Shown piece by piece: positions 26,705-34,881 of a stretch of DNA of 64,000 nucleotides. The DNA is taken from NCBI RefSeq assembly GCF_014396385.1, contig NZ_CP060716.1, positions 682,001 through 746,000 on the forward strand. Reading direction: 5' to 3'. The notes under the pieces were generated by a model. It saw nothing but the letters and a program-made list of their open reading frames with translations. It was not told the DNA's origin and did not search any database. The position numbers and the translations under genes are program-made. This DNA comes from Leucobacter denitrificans. GTDB lineage: Bacteria > Actinomycetota > Actinomycetes > Actinomycetales > Microbacteriaceae. The first letter of the stretch is position 1; each line of letters starts with the position of its first letter.

Positions 26705-27703
26705 TCAGGGATTTTCCAGCTTCTCCAACTCCCCTTCGGCCTCCTCCTGCGCATCCCGCAGCTCGCGCGCAGCGACATGAAGCCGGTCCTCGGCACGACG
26801 CACCCGGTGCTGCGCGAACGTCGAGGCGCCGTACTTCTCGCGCACGCGATCCACTGACTCGGCGGTTGCGACGACGATGTAGCAAGCAGCCACCAGAATC
26901 ACCTGCGCCGACAAGTTGAACCACAACAACAAAGCAACCAGCGTCGCGAACGATGCCAGCAGCGGGTTCGACGTCGCACCGCGCACGAAGAGACTCGAAA
27001 GCTCCTGCAGCACGATGAGGCCGGCGCCGCCGAGCATGGAGCCGATCCACAGCGCACGAGCGGGTGGCCGCACGCCCGAAAGCATGCGAAACACCAGCGC
27101 AATCGCGAGCGTGTTTATTGCGAACACGACCAAGACTCCGACCCCGCGCGTGAGCACATCGACAACTGGGGAACGCGAGAACCCAAGCCACGAGGCCACG
27201 GTCTCAATGCCCATCGAACCAACAAACGAGAACGCCGCCGCAACGGCGAGCAACCCGCCAAAGCAGAGAGCAACGAGCAGGTTGCGGGCGATGACCCAGA
27301 GAAAGAATCCGTCGGTCATGGGCTGGTCGGCGATGACGCGCAGCGCCCTGCGTAGGCTCGTGATCGCGCCGATCGTGGCACCGATGAGACCGAGCAGAGA
27401 CGCGATGCCGACGAGCGTGAAGCCGGTGGGTGCGTCGATCTTGCTTGGATCCACCACGTCGGTGAGCCCGGGAATCACGCTATCGAGCGCCTCGGTGAGC
27501 GCCCGCATCGCATCGGGATTATTGCCGAGCCACAGCGCCGCCAGCGAGAACCCGAGCAGCACGGCGGCGAAGACGCTGAAGAGCACGCGGTACGTCACGC
27601 TATCGGCGAGCCGCGGCCCCTGATGCTCGGAGTAGCGCAGCACCGTGCGCACGAGCCGCAACTCAAGCGCCCACGCAATGGCCTTGCGAATGAACTCCTT
27701 CAT
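26705..27703 (-). CDS. YihY/BrkB-family membrane protein (YhjD-like)
   Basis: 332 residues from ATG 27703 (MKEFIRKAIAWALELRLVRTVLRYSEHQGPRLADSVTYRVLFSVF). A longer in-frame start at 27781 adds a non-conserved leader. About six spans follow, with the family-typical segments ADSVTYRVLFSVFAAVLLGFS near residue 35 and LGGAGLIVLQELSSLFV near 225. The cytoplasmic C-terminus is a charged helix (VRRAEDRLHVAARELRDAQEEAEGELEKLE). Related proteins are implicated in lipid or envelope function, with transport partners unclear. Confidence 0.9.
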   Translation of the reverse strand: MKEFIRKAIAWALELRLVRTVLRYSEHQGPRLADSVTYRVLFSVFAAVLLGFSLAALWLGNNPDAMRALTEALDSVIPGLTDVVDPSKIDAPTGFTLVGIASLLGLIGATIGAITSLRRALRVIADQPMTDGFFLWVIARNLLVALCFGGLLAVAAAFSFVGSMGIETVASWLGFSRSPVVDVLTRGVGVLVVFAINTLAIALVFRMLSGVRPPARALWIGSMLGGAGLIVLQELSSLFVRGATSNPLLASFATLVALLLWFNLSAQVILVAACYIVVATAESVDRVREKYGASTFAQHRVRRAEDRLHVAARELRDAQEEAEGELEKLENP

Positions 27704-27987
27704 GCCTACACCTTTCCGTGAAGCGGGGTGGATCGCCACACCCTCTCCCTCCCCCAAATCCTGGCACGCCCTGGTACCCAAGCGCAGGGGGTTGCGCTCG
27801 CCGCACGAAGTCCACTAAATGCTCCATACGCCAATCACCCGCGCGACACCACCCCCTTGCTCGGGAAACCAGGCAAAAAGAGTATGGGGATATCGATCCG
27901 CGACAGCATGAAAACAAACGCACGAAAACAATCGCGCAAAATGCAACCGCACGAAAAAGTACAGCACCAATCCCGAAAGGACCCCAC

Positions 27988-29166
27988 ATGCGCGCACTGA
28001 CCTGGCAGGGCAAACGGAACGTGAGCGTCGAGACGGTCGACGACCCGGGATTACAGCACCCCGACGACGCAATCATCGAGGTCACGTCGACGGCGATCTG
28101 CGGCTCTGATCTGCACCTGTACGAGGTGCTGACGCCGTTCATGGACGAGGGCGACATCATCGGCCACGAGTGCATGGGCAGGGTCGTCGAGGCGGGCCCC
28201 GAGTCGAATCTCACCGCCGACGATCGTGTGGTCATTCCGTTCACGATCTCGTGCGGATCGTGCTGGATGTGCCAGCGCGGCCTCACCTCGCAGTGCGAGA
28301 CGACGCAGGTGCGCGAGCATGGCAGCGGAGCCGCGCTCTTCGGGTACTCGAGGCTCTACGGATCAGTTCCGGGCGGGCAGGCTGAGTTTCTTCGGGTCCC
28401 AAAAGCCAATTACAACCCAATCTCGGTCGCGCACGACCTTCCCGACGAGCGCTACCTCTTCTTGAGCGACATTCTGCCGACTGCGTGGCAGGGAGTGCAG
28501 TACGCCGGAATCAAACGGGGCGACACCCTCGCCGTGTACGGGCTCGGCCCGGTCGGCCAGTTCGTGGCGCGCATCGGCATGCACCTGGGTGCTGAGGTGC
28601 ACGCGATCGATCCACTGCCGGAGCGCCGGGCGCTCGCCGCGCGATACGGAGTGCGGGTGTACGATCTCACCGAGGATCTGCACGACGAGATTCGCGACGC
28701 GACCGAGGGCCGCGGCCCAGACGCGGTGGTCGATGCGGTGGGCATGGAGGCGCACGGCTCCCCCGTCGCGCATTTCGCGCAGCACGCCGCCACCATGCTG
28801 CCCGACCCGGTTGCGCGCAAGTTCTTCGAGACCGCGGGGGTGGATCGCCTCGCTGCACTCCACGCGTCGATCGATCTCGTGCGCCGCGGTGGCACGGTCT
28901 CGCTCAGCGGGGTTTATGGCGGCATAGCCGACCCGATGCCGATGCTCACGCTGTTCGATAAGCAGATTCAGTTGCGCATGGGTCAGTGCAATGTAAAGCG
29001 GTGGATCGATGACCTCCTACCGCTTATTGAAGACCCGGCGGATCCGCTCGGCACCATGGACCTCGTGACGCATCGCGTGCCCCTCTCTGAGGCGCCCGAC
29101 GCGTACAAGATGTTTCAGGAGAAGACCGACGGCTGCATCAAGGTCGTGCTCGACCCGAAGGCGTGA
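27988..29166 (+). CDS. Zinc-dependent alcohol dehydrogenase family protein
   Basis: 392 residues from ATG 27988, with GAAAGG 7-8 nt upstream. Catalytic zinc ligands are in CGSDLHLYE and GHECMGRVVE. Structural zinc cysteines are in SCGSCWMCQRGLTSQCE. The NAD site is VYGLGPVGQFVARIG near residue 185 with an Asp-containing second strand (AIDPLPERR). The long insert between them and the C-terminal MLTLFDKQIQLRMGQCNVKRW pattern match the glutathione-independent formaldehyde dehydrogenase-like subgroup. The substrate is not certain. Upstream bases (27704-27987) carry no gene. Confidence 0.92.
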   Translation: MRALTWQGKRNVSVETVDDPGLQHPDDAIIEVTSTAICGSDLHLYEVLTPFMDEGDIIGHECMGRVVEAGPESNLTADDRVVIPFTISCGSCWMCQRGLTSQCETTQVREHGSGAALFGYSRLYGSVPGGQAEFLRVPKANYNPISVAHDLPDERYLFLSDILPTAWQGVQYAGIKRGDTLAVYGLGPVGQFVARIGMHLGAEVHAIDPLPERRALAARYGVRVYDLTEDLHDEIRDATEGRGPDAVVDAVGMEAHGSPVAHFAQHAATMLPDPVARKFFETAGVDRLAALHASIDLVRRGGTVSLSGVYGGIADPMPMLTLFDKQIQLRMGQCNVKRWIDDLLPLIEDPADPLGTMDLVTHRVPLSEAPDAYKMFQEKTDGCIKVVLDPKA

Positions 29167-29196
29167 CTCTCGCCTACCCGCGCACCGGTAATATGT

Positions 29197-29754
29197 GTGC
29201 ATTCAAGCGATGATGCAAAGAGACAGGGTGTGCTGGTGCATCGAAAGCAAGCGGAGTCAGCTCACCATTCAAGTCTGACCAGGTACCTCTTCGACCTCTT
29301 GTCGACTGCTGGCGGCATTTACGGCCTCATCATTGTTGCCGGTGTGATCATCGTGTCGAATAATCTCACCGCTGCGACGTGGGAAGCATTGCTCGCGGTT
29401 GTTGCAACGCTCGTCGTCTTTTTTGCTGCGCACGCATATGCGGCGACGCTTGCTGAGATGAGCAACCGCGACCTCTCGTTTCTCGCTGCACTCAGGCGCG
29501 GAGTGGCGGATTCGATAGGCATGATCGCAATAGGAATATTCCCCGTTCTCGTGTTGCTCCTCGGTGTGCTTGGAATTCTGAAACCCGTGAACGCGGTTTG
29601 GTTAGCGCTGCTGCTCGACGTGCTGTTGCTCGGAGTGCTCGGCTGGTTCGTGACTGCAGCCCGCATTCAATCCACGCTCGCGCGATTCGGCGGGGCACTC
29701 CTCACGAGTGCATTCGGTGGCATCATCATCGCGCTGAAAGCACTCATTCACTAA
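29197..29754 (+). CDS. Multi-span membrane protein of unknown family
   Basis: About 170-185 residues. The start is unclear: GTG at 29197 gives 185 residues and GTG at 29236 (GTG-CAT-CGA) a shorter form, with no strong Shine-Dalgarno site for either. Five hydrophobic spans are visible (FDLLSTAGGIYGLIIVAGVII, ALLAVVATLVVFFAAHAYAA, GMIAIGIFPVLVLLLGVLGIL, VWLALLLDVLLLGVLGWFV, FGGALLTSAFGGIIIALKALI). I do not recognise the family. Confidence 0.7.
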   Translation: MHSSDDAKRQGVLVHRKQAESAHHSSLTRYLFDLLSTAGGIYGLIIVAGVIIVSNNLTAATWEALLAVVATLVVFFAAHAYAATLAEMSNRDLSFLAALRRGVADSIGMIAIGIFPVLVLLLGVLGILKPVNAVWLALLLDVLLLGVLGWFVTAARIQSTLARFGGALLTSAFGGIIIALKALIH

Positions 29755-29868
29755 CTAATTGCAGCCGCCCTTTGGCAACGTCTCCGTCATTCGGCGGAGG
29801 CGGCCGAGGCCTCGAGTATGGTGCGATCATTACAACAGATCATCATTCGCTCACAGAGGAGCACCCAC

Positions 29869-30453
29869 ATGGATTTCAACCGCACACTCCCCCGCCGAGT
29901 CGTCGTGACCGGAGCACAGTCTGGCATCGGCCGCGCGGTCAGCGAGGCCGTAATCGCGTCAGGCGGAAAGGTGTTCGGAATCGATCGCACGGAAGGCGCC
30001 TGGGAGGCCGCAGGCTTCACCGCCCGCACCGCCGACATCACTGATGCAGGGAGCGTGACGCAGGTGTTCGAAGAAGTCGAGTCAATTCTCGGTGGATCGC
30101 CCGACGCCGTCGTGCACTGCGCCGGTATCTATCGTCACTCGGCAATCGAATCGACGTCGCTCGATGAGTGGAATCTCAGCATGACGGTGAACAGCACGGG
30201 CTCCTTTCTCGTTTCACAGGCGGCGAGCCGAGTGATGGAATCAGGCGCAATCGTGTTACTTACCTCGGTTGCCTACGCACGAGGCGACAGGCTCGAGCCA
30301 TGTCTGGAGCTCAGCGGGGTGGCTGGCTTCGGCAAGTCCAGTGCCGACCTCCATGACCGCCCTGCAGGTCGTTGTGGACATGCTCATGAGCGAGGCCGGG
30401 AATGGACTGTGCAGCGACCCGCGCTCCGAGAGCCATGCCGCCGGGACCACTGA
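29869..30453 (+). pseudogene. SDR oxidoreductase, truncated near 30300
   Basis: ATG 29869 with AGAGGAG just upstream starts a good SDR: cofactor site VVVTGAQSGIGRAVSEAV, VHCAGIYRH (NAG position), and LLTSVAYARGDRLEP (catalytic Ser region) ending at about base 30300. From there the frame reads SGVAGFGKSS then low-quality residues to a stop at 30453. The catalytic Y-x-x-x-K and the whole C-terminal ~90 residues are missing. The C-terminus is therefore lost at the junction with the accessory DNA, and the product cannot be an active SDR. The right-hand part overlaps the antisense methyltransferase fragment. Confidence 0.8.
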
Positions 30454-30493
30454 AAAGCTCCCCCATGCGGAAGGTCAGGTTGGACATCTGCAT
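30311..30493 (-). pseudogene. C5-cytosine DNA methyltransferase, N-terminal fragment
   Basis: A minus-strand frame starts at ATG 30493 with GAGGA spaced about 4 nt upstream and reads MQMSNLTFRMGELFSGPGG then MALGARVAAQSIPGLAHEHVHN. FRMGELFSGPGGMALGA is motif I (AdoMet-binding F-x-G-x-G) of C5-cytosine methyltransferases. After about residue 40 (base ~30374) similarity fades and the frame stops at 30311. The catalytic PC motif (motif IV) and the rest of the enzyme are absent. It is the start of a gene cut off at the boundary with the SDR remnant. Only the first ~40 residues are well supported. Confidence 0.68.
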
Positions 30494-30744
30494 TATTCCT
30501 CGGACTTCTCGATTTTGGTGTTCGGCGGTAGTCTACCGGCGCCTGTTAGTGCAAGTCTTGGACTCGCCGTTCTCGGACGTCGTTTCTAAAGTTAGTAGGC
30601 ACGACCGACATTTGAGTTCCGACTCTTGCGTTGGATGCTGGGAGTCCTTGGCCCAACCGTACCCGACTCCAGGCCTCCGCACGATTTCTCCTGGCATCGC
30701 GGCGTATCATGCGTCCCCTTCTCCGATTCTGACCAAGTCAGGTT
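30494..30744. other. Gene-free gap inside the accessory patch
   Basis: Bases between the methyltransferase start and the stop of the DUF2075 gene. Frames that cross it have no recognisable content. It presumably carries the promoter and ribosome-binding site of the cut-off methyltransferase gene. The composition is visibly less GC-rich than the flanks. I see no tRNA and no direct repeat. Confidence 0.6.
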
Positions 30745-32481
30745 CTAGGTTCCGTGTGTTGGCAGCAGCGATATCGACTTGCGCACTCGCTCTCGTAACG
30801 TTTCATCCTCAATCCATATGTAGGTTCCTCGGATACCGCGCGTCAAAAGTACGGCATAAATGTTGCGCACATACTCTAATAAGTCCTCGTCGCTAAACTT
30901 GATGCCGAGCATGTTGTTGTTCGCTTTGCCGCGTGCATCGAAGTAGCGCGAGCGCTCAAAGCGAGTACGACCTGAAATAGGGTCGAGGACAAGGTCGCCC
31001 CCGATAATGACGCCCGCATAGTTCAGGTCATAACCCTGAATCGTATGAATTGATCCCACCTCGTTCACCGACGTCTTTGAGTTCACCCAATCGGTCATTG
31101 TTCTGTTCCACTGCAGCCTACTTTCACCGATTTCTATGTCGTATGCCTGCTTGTCAGTGCGGCTCTTCCACTTCCACGCATAACCCGCGACCAACCGTGA
31201 AAGACCGAATTCCTCATTGCGGCGGAGAACTTCACGTCTCATCTCGTCGAAGTCGTCGAAAAACCGGAGATCGTACTCACCGAAATCCTGCGGGTCTGGG
31301 GTTCCCCCAGCAAGCATCTCTTTGACGAAGCCCACATAGTCAGCTTCAGCCCTCACCCGCATCTGTGTCACGAGCCGATAGAACCTATCTTTTGATTCCG
31401 TGACACTAATCAGCGCATCAAGTTCGGCGCGCGGCAGGTCAGCAGGACGAACCGCCTGATCCGAGTCGATGAGGAACAGTTGATGCGCGCTTTGGTGCTC
31501 AATCCAATCCAGCTGGCTATGTTGCGCGCCATTTGGACCAAATAATCGATCGTTGATTTCACCGAATTGCTTTGTGAGAGTCCCCATCGCCTGAGCAGAT
31601 CGGCGATTAAGTCTGTGGGCCTCGTCAACTATGAGTAGATCAAATTTCTCAGTTGCCTCACCTACATCGAATGGGGTGAGGACCATATCGGGACTGAGCC
31701 CCGGCACCCTCTTGAACACGGCTTGGATTGACGCCCGCAATGACTGTTGCGGAATCACCAGACCAATGCGGAAGCCCGTTAATAGTTCACGATGCCCAGG
31801 CACGAAAAAGTCGGCGAACATCGAATCCTGATCTACTTGTTCCTCATAATCGTGATGCTGGATATCGCTAAGAAGTTTCATGAGATAGATAGCGAGGATC
31901 GTCTTGCCAGTGCCTGGATTTCCTTGCACGACGATAGTGCTACCAATACCTGACTCAATGTCTTTGAAGAGTCCTTCGAGGATGTCTTCTGCAGCGATTG
32001 CCTGATCATGTGTCAGTGCCTTGAAGGGTGACAACTTGAACAAGTCACTGTTCTCGATCTCCGGAATCGTTCGGGTGAAGTAGCCTTCGGAACGGAGCTG
32101 ATCAAAGACATCGACAAAAGTTTCGCGGTAACGCTCACGTGAGAAGTAGTCAGAATCGGTTATGCCATCATTCCGATTGAGTACGCGAAACTTACCGTCA
32201 CCCGCAAATAGGCGGATGAGGAATGATTCAAGATCTAGACAGGCAGACTTATTGAAGGTCTCATCGACCACAACTTGCACGCGTTCAAGGTGGTGTTTCG
32301 CTTCTGTCGCGAGGTGTTGGTTCAAACGGGCTACACCGTTAAGCGTTTCCCCAATATAGAGGTCATCCGTATCGCTAATCGTGTAGACGACCGGCCAATT
32401 CGAATGTTTGCGATCTCGCTGCCCCCACTTAGTGACACCAGATGCAGTGAAGTCAAATTTCTCAATACTAAAGCCGGTCAT
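30745..32481 (-). CDS. GIY-YIG nuclease/DUF2075 P-loop ATPase fusion
   Basis: 578 residues from ATG 32481 (MTGFSIEKFDF). The start was chosen because an upstream in-frame start would lie deep in the mazG-like gene. Residues 30-105 are a GIY-YIG domain: VVYTI, LYIGET near 42-46, Arg and His in RLNQHL near 52-56, Glu in DLESFLIRLF near 85, Asn in LNRNDG near 102. DUF2075 follows: Walker A GNPGTGKT at 187-194, Walker B LLIVDEAH at 282-289, and the helicase-like SIHTIQGYDLNYAGVIIG near 490. All key residues look intact. DUF2075 is a superfamily-1-like ATPase domain of unknown biological role. The gene overlaps the mazG-like stop by 14 bp. Confidence 0.88.
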   Translation of the reverse strand: MTGFSIEKFDFTASGVTKWGQRDRKHSNWPVVYTISDTDDLYIGETLNGVARLNQHLATEAKHHLERVQVVVDETFNKSACLDLESFLIRLFAGDGKFRVLNRNDGITDSDYFSRERYRETFVDVFDQLRSEGYFTRTIPEIENSDLFKLSPFKALTHDQAIAAEDILEGLFKDIESGIGSTIVVQGNPGTGKTILAIYLMKLLSDIQHHDYEEQVDQDSMFADFFVPGHRELLTGFRIGLVIPQQSLRASIQAVFKRVPGLSPDMVLTPFDVGEATEKFDLLIVDEAHRLNRRSAQAMGTLTKQFGEINDRLFGPNGAQHSQLDWIEHQSAHQLFLIDSDQAVRPADLPRAELDALISVTESKDRFYRLVTQMRVRAEADYVGFVKEMLAGGTPDPQDFGEYDLRFFDDFDEMRREVLRRNEEFGLSRLVAGYAWKWKSRTDKQAYDIEIGESRLQWNRTMTDWVNSKTSVNEVGSIHTIQGYDLNYAGVIIGGDLVLDPISGRTRFERSRYFDARGKANNNMLGIKFSDEDLLEYVRNIYAVLLTRGIRGTYIWIEDETLRERVRKSISLLPTHGT

Positions 32482-32794
32482 ACTTCGTACTCCTGCCGCG
32501 CGATCTCTCCGTGGGGTACTTTGATTTAGTTTTCTCAAGTTTCTCGAGCATTATTTGCTCAGGGTCGACACCGAGTCGATCTGCCAATAAGTATGCGTAA
32601 GTCAAGACATCTGCGAGCTCTTCAATGAGTTCCTGCTCCGATTCCGACGCAGACGCATCCCATTGAAAATGTTCAAGCAGCTCAGCCGCCTCGATCGAAA
32701 TGCTCTTTGCAAGGTTCTCAGGGGTGTGAAATTGAGCCCAATCGCGTTCATTGACAAATGCCCGCAGCTCGTCCCTCACTGACAAATCAGACAT
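32468..32794 (-). CDS. MazG-like nucleotide pyrophosphohydrolase
   Basis: 108 residues, the single-domain size of MazG/RS21-C6-like enzymes. The metal-binding helix pair is visible: SIEAAELLEHFQWD (E-x-x-E type) near residue 33-46 and ELIEELADVLTYAYLLAD (E-x-x-D) near 55-72. The end SKYPTERSRGRSTKY matches the K-Y-P-x-E-x-x-R-G-x-x-x-K-Y signature of the family. These enzymes hydrolyse (d)NTPs to monophosphate and pyrophosphate. It is first in transcription order and its 3' end overlaps the DUF2075 gene by 14 bp, so the two proteins are probably made together. Confidence 0.92.
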   Translation of the reverse strand: MSDLSVRDELRAFVNERDWAQFHTPENLAKSISIEAAELLEHFQWDASASESEQELIEELADVLTYAYLLADRLGVDPEQIMLEKLEKTKSKYPTERSRGRSTKYDRL

Positions 32795-32925
32795 GTGTCA
32801 CACGCTAGCAGTCTGTTGCACCCGTGATCACGTTCTACTGATGCGATATGGAACCAACAACTCGCTATCGACGTCACGTAAAAACTTCTGGAAGGGGAAG
32901 GTCGGAAAAATTTGGCCCGTCACCA

Positions 32926-33654
32926 TCAGCTAAGTTTCACCCCCGTCACCTCGCTGAGCAACCTCAGAAGATCCTCCTGAAACCCAACGTCGTGCACCGC
33001 GGGGTGCGGTTCGCGCAGCTGCTGATAGTGCCAGTAACGTCCGCTCACGAGGGTCTCTGGGTTGTTGGTAGTGGCGAGCCACGCCTGCGTGACGTGGCCG
33101 AGCGTGATGTCACCGGTCGCCTTTGGGCCGCCCATGCGCGTGGGCATCCAGCCCGGATCCACCGCGTGCGAGAGCACGCCAGACCAACGCCGAGCGACCG
33201 CCGCCATGAGTGTCGTCACGAAGAGCTTGCTGTCGTTGTACGACATGGGCCGAGCGCCGCTCCAGTCGACGCGCAAAAGGTCGGCGACGCCCTGCTTGTG
33301 CAGCCCGCTACTCAGATAGATGAGGCGCCGCACCGGAGTGATGCGCGCCGTGAGAATGTAGGGCGCGAGCACGTTCACGTTCAGTACGTCGGCGCCCTCC
33401 CACACCCCGCAGTTGTGCACCACGACGTCGATCGGACCGAGAGCGAGCGCCTGATCCGCAACGTCATTCACCTCATCGAGGCGCGCGAAGTCACCGACAA
33501 CGCACTGGGCTCCACGGTCTAAGAGATCCACCACTGCCTCGCGCCGCTTCGCATTGCGCGCGTGCAGAATCACCTCGTGCCCATCGTCAAGCAGCGACTC
33601 GGCGGTCGAGCGCCCCAGCCCATCGGTCGATCCGGTCACCAGAATGCGTGACAT
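32926..33654 (-). CDS. SDR-family NAD(P)-dependent oxidoreductase
   Basis: 242 residues from ATG 33654 (MSRILVTGSTDGLGRSTAESLL). The cofactor glycine motif is TGSTDGLG. Catalytic residues are in LIYLSSGLHKQG (Ser) and MSYNDSKLF (Y-x-x-x-K). An HNCG replaces the usual NNAG. Its 5' end overlaps the 3' end of the sugar-dehydrogenase gene by 68 bp in another frame, an unusually long overlap. Substrate unknown. It is the first native gene to the right of the accessory patch, with 131 bp between its stop and the mazG-like start. Confidence 0.88.
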   Translation of the reverse strand: MSRILVTGSTDGLGRSTAESLLDDGHEVILHARNAKRREAVVDLLDRGAQCVVGDFARLDEVNDVADQALALGPIDVVVHNCGVWEGADVLNVNVLAPYILTARITPVRRLIYLSSGLHKQGVADLLRVDWSGARPMSYNDSKLFVTTLMAAVARRWSGVLSHAVDPGWMPTRMGGPKATGDITLGHVTQAWLATTNNPETLVSGRYWHYQQLREPHPAVHDVGFQEDLLRLLSEVTGVKLS

Positions 33655-34816
33655 CACTCCCCTCAAGCTCGATGCGCAGAATGCGGTCGTCGCCGTCGCG
33701 CGGGCTGCCCCGCCCATCGGTGTTGTTCGTCAGCACCCAGAGCGCACCATCGGGAGCCACCACCACATCACGCAGGCGCCCGTTTTCCCCCACGAAGTAC
33801 TCGGTCGACGTGCCCAGATCTGCCAGCGGCACCGCCCGCAGTCGCTCACCGCGCAGGTTCGCAACAAACACCGTGTCGCCCGCGGTCGCGATGCCGCTCG
33901 GGCTCGCCTCGCTCGTCGCCCACTGCTGCACCGGATCCACGAAGCCGACCTCGTCGCCGATGCCCTCGACCTCGGGCCACCCGTAGTTGTTGCCCGCATC
34001 GATGACGTTGAGTTCATCCCAGGTGTTCTGGCCGAACTCGCTCGCGATCATGGTTCCGTCGCTCGCCCACGCGATGCCCTGCGGGTTTCGGTGCCCGAGG
34101 GTGAAGACGGGTGAGCCGTTGCTTGGATTGTCTGGCGGCACGTCGCCCTCTGGGGTGAGCCGCAGAATCTTGCCCGCGAGCGAGTCGGGGTCTTGCGCGA
34201 GCCCGGCGTCACCCGCGTCGCCCGCGGTCACGTAGAGCATGCCGTCTGGGCCGAACGCGATGCGCCCGCCGTTGTGGTTGCCGGCCGCGGGGATCTCGTC
34301 GATGATCACTTGTGGATCGCCAAGCGTCAGCTCGCCTGGGTCTCCCTCGAGTGCGAAGCGCTCAACCCGGTTGCCGTCTGCCGCCGTGAAGTAGGCGTAC
34401 AGATACCCCTCATGCACCGCAATCCCGAGCAGGCCGCCCTCTCCCCTGGGCGTCACGCCGTCGATCCTCGCGACCTCGCGCGTGGTGCGGTCGGAGTTAG
34501 CGCCGCCTTCGATTTCGAGGATTCGGGCGGTGTCTCGTTCGCTCACGAGGGCGGTGAAGTCTTCTGAGCCTTCGTCGCCAGTGTTGTCTGCCGGGACTAA
34601 CGCGACAGACCACGGAACCTCGAGCCCCTCAGCGATCACCTCGACCGTGCCGAGGCCGGGCACCTCCTCTTCGTTCTGAGGCGGAGCCACCCTCGGGCCG
34701 TACAAACCACCACCGGTGCCGCCCGAGCAACCCGCGACGAGCGCGAGCGAAAGCGCGGCGACGAGTGCGGCTCCAGAAACAGTCAGAGCCCTGCGATCCT
34801 GCCACCGACTCATCAT
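33587..34816 (-). CDS. PQQ-dependent sugar dehydrogenase-type lipoprotein
   Basis: 409 residues. It starts with a lipoprotein signal peptide: basic N-terminus, hydrophobic segment (VSGAALVAALSLALVAGC) and lipobox LVAGC, so Cys 29 is the expected lipidated residue and the mature domain faces outside. A six-bladed propeller follows, with GLEVPWSVALVP, GEGGLLGIAVHEGY, NHNGGRIAFGPDGMLYVTAGDAGD (catalytic His and PQQ/Ca residues), TLGHRNPQGIAW and ENGRLRDVVVAPDGALWVLTNNTDGR. The family oxidises aldoses with PQQ. No PQQ biosynthesis genes lie nearby. Confidence 0.92.
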   Translation of the reverse strand: MMSRWQDRRALTVSGAALVAALSLALVAGCSGGTGGGLYGPRVAPPQNEEEVPGLGTVEVIAEGLEVPWSVALVPADNTGDEGSEDFTALVSERDTARILEIEGGANSDRTTREVARIDGVTPRGEGGLLGIAVHEGYLYAYFTAADGNRVERFALEGDPGELTLGDPQVIIDEIPAAGNHNGGRIAFGPDGMLYVTAGDAGDAGLAQDPDSLAGKILRLTPEGDVPPDNPSNGSPVFTLGHRNPQGIAWASDGTMIASEFGQNTWDELNVIDAGNNYGWPEVEGIGDEVGFVDPVQQWATSEASPSGIATAGDTVFVANLRGERLRAVPLADLGTSTEYFVGENGRLRDVVVAPDGALWVLTNNTDGRGSPRDGDDRILRIELEGSDVTHSGDRIDRWAGALDRRVAA

Positions 34817-34881
34817 GTACTCCGATCCTTCATCGATCCCGAATTCGTACGTTCCCGAATTCGTGCAGTCCCGTTACCGCA

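Noticed and set aside
30269..30589. Possible third-frame continuation of the truncated SDR
   Set aside because: Sequence from about 30300 shows no SDR C-terminal motifs and overlaps the methyltransferase start on the other strand.
30402..30896. Plus-strand frame of 164 codons in the accessory patch
   Set aside because: No recognisable content; it runs antisense to the DUF2075 3' end and methyltransferase start.
32795..32925. Possible right attachment site of an integrated element
   Set aside because: No tRNA, integrase or direct repeat matching the left junction was found.
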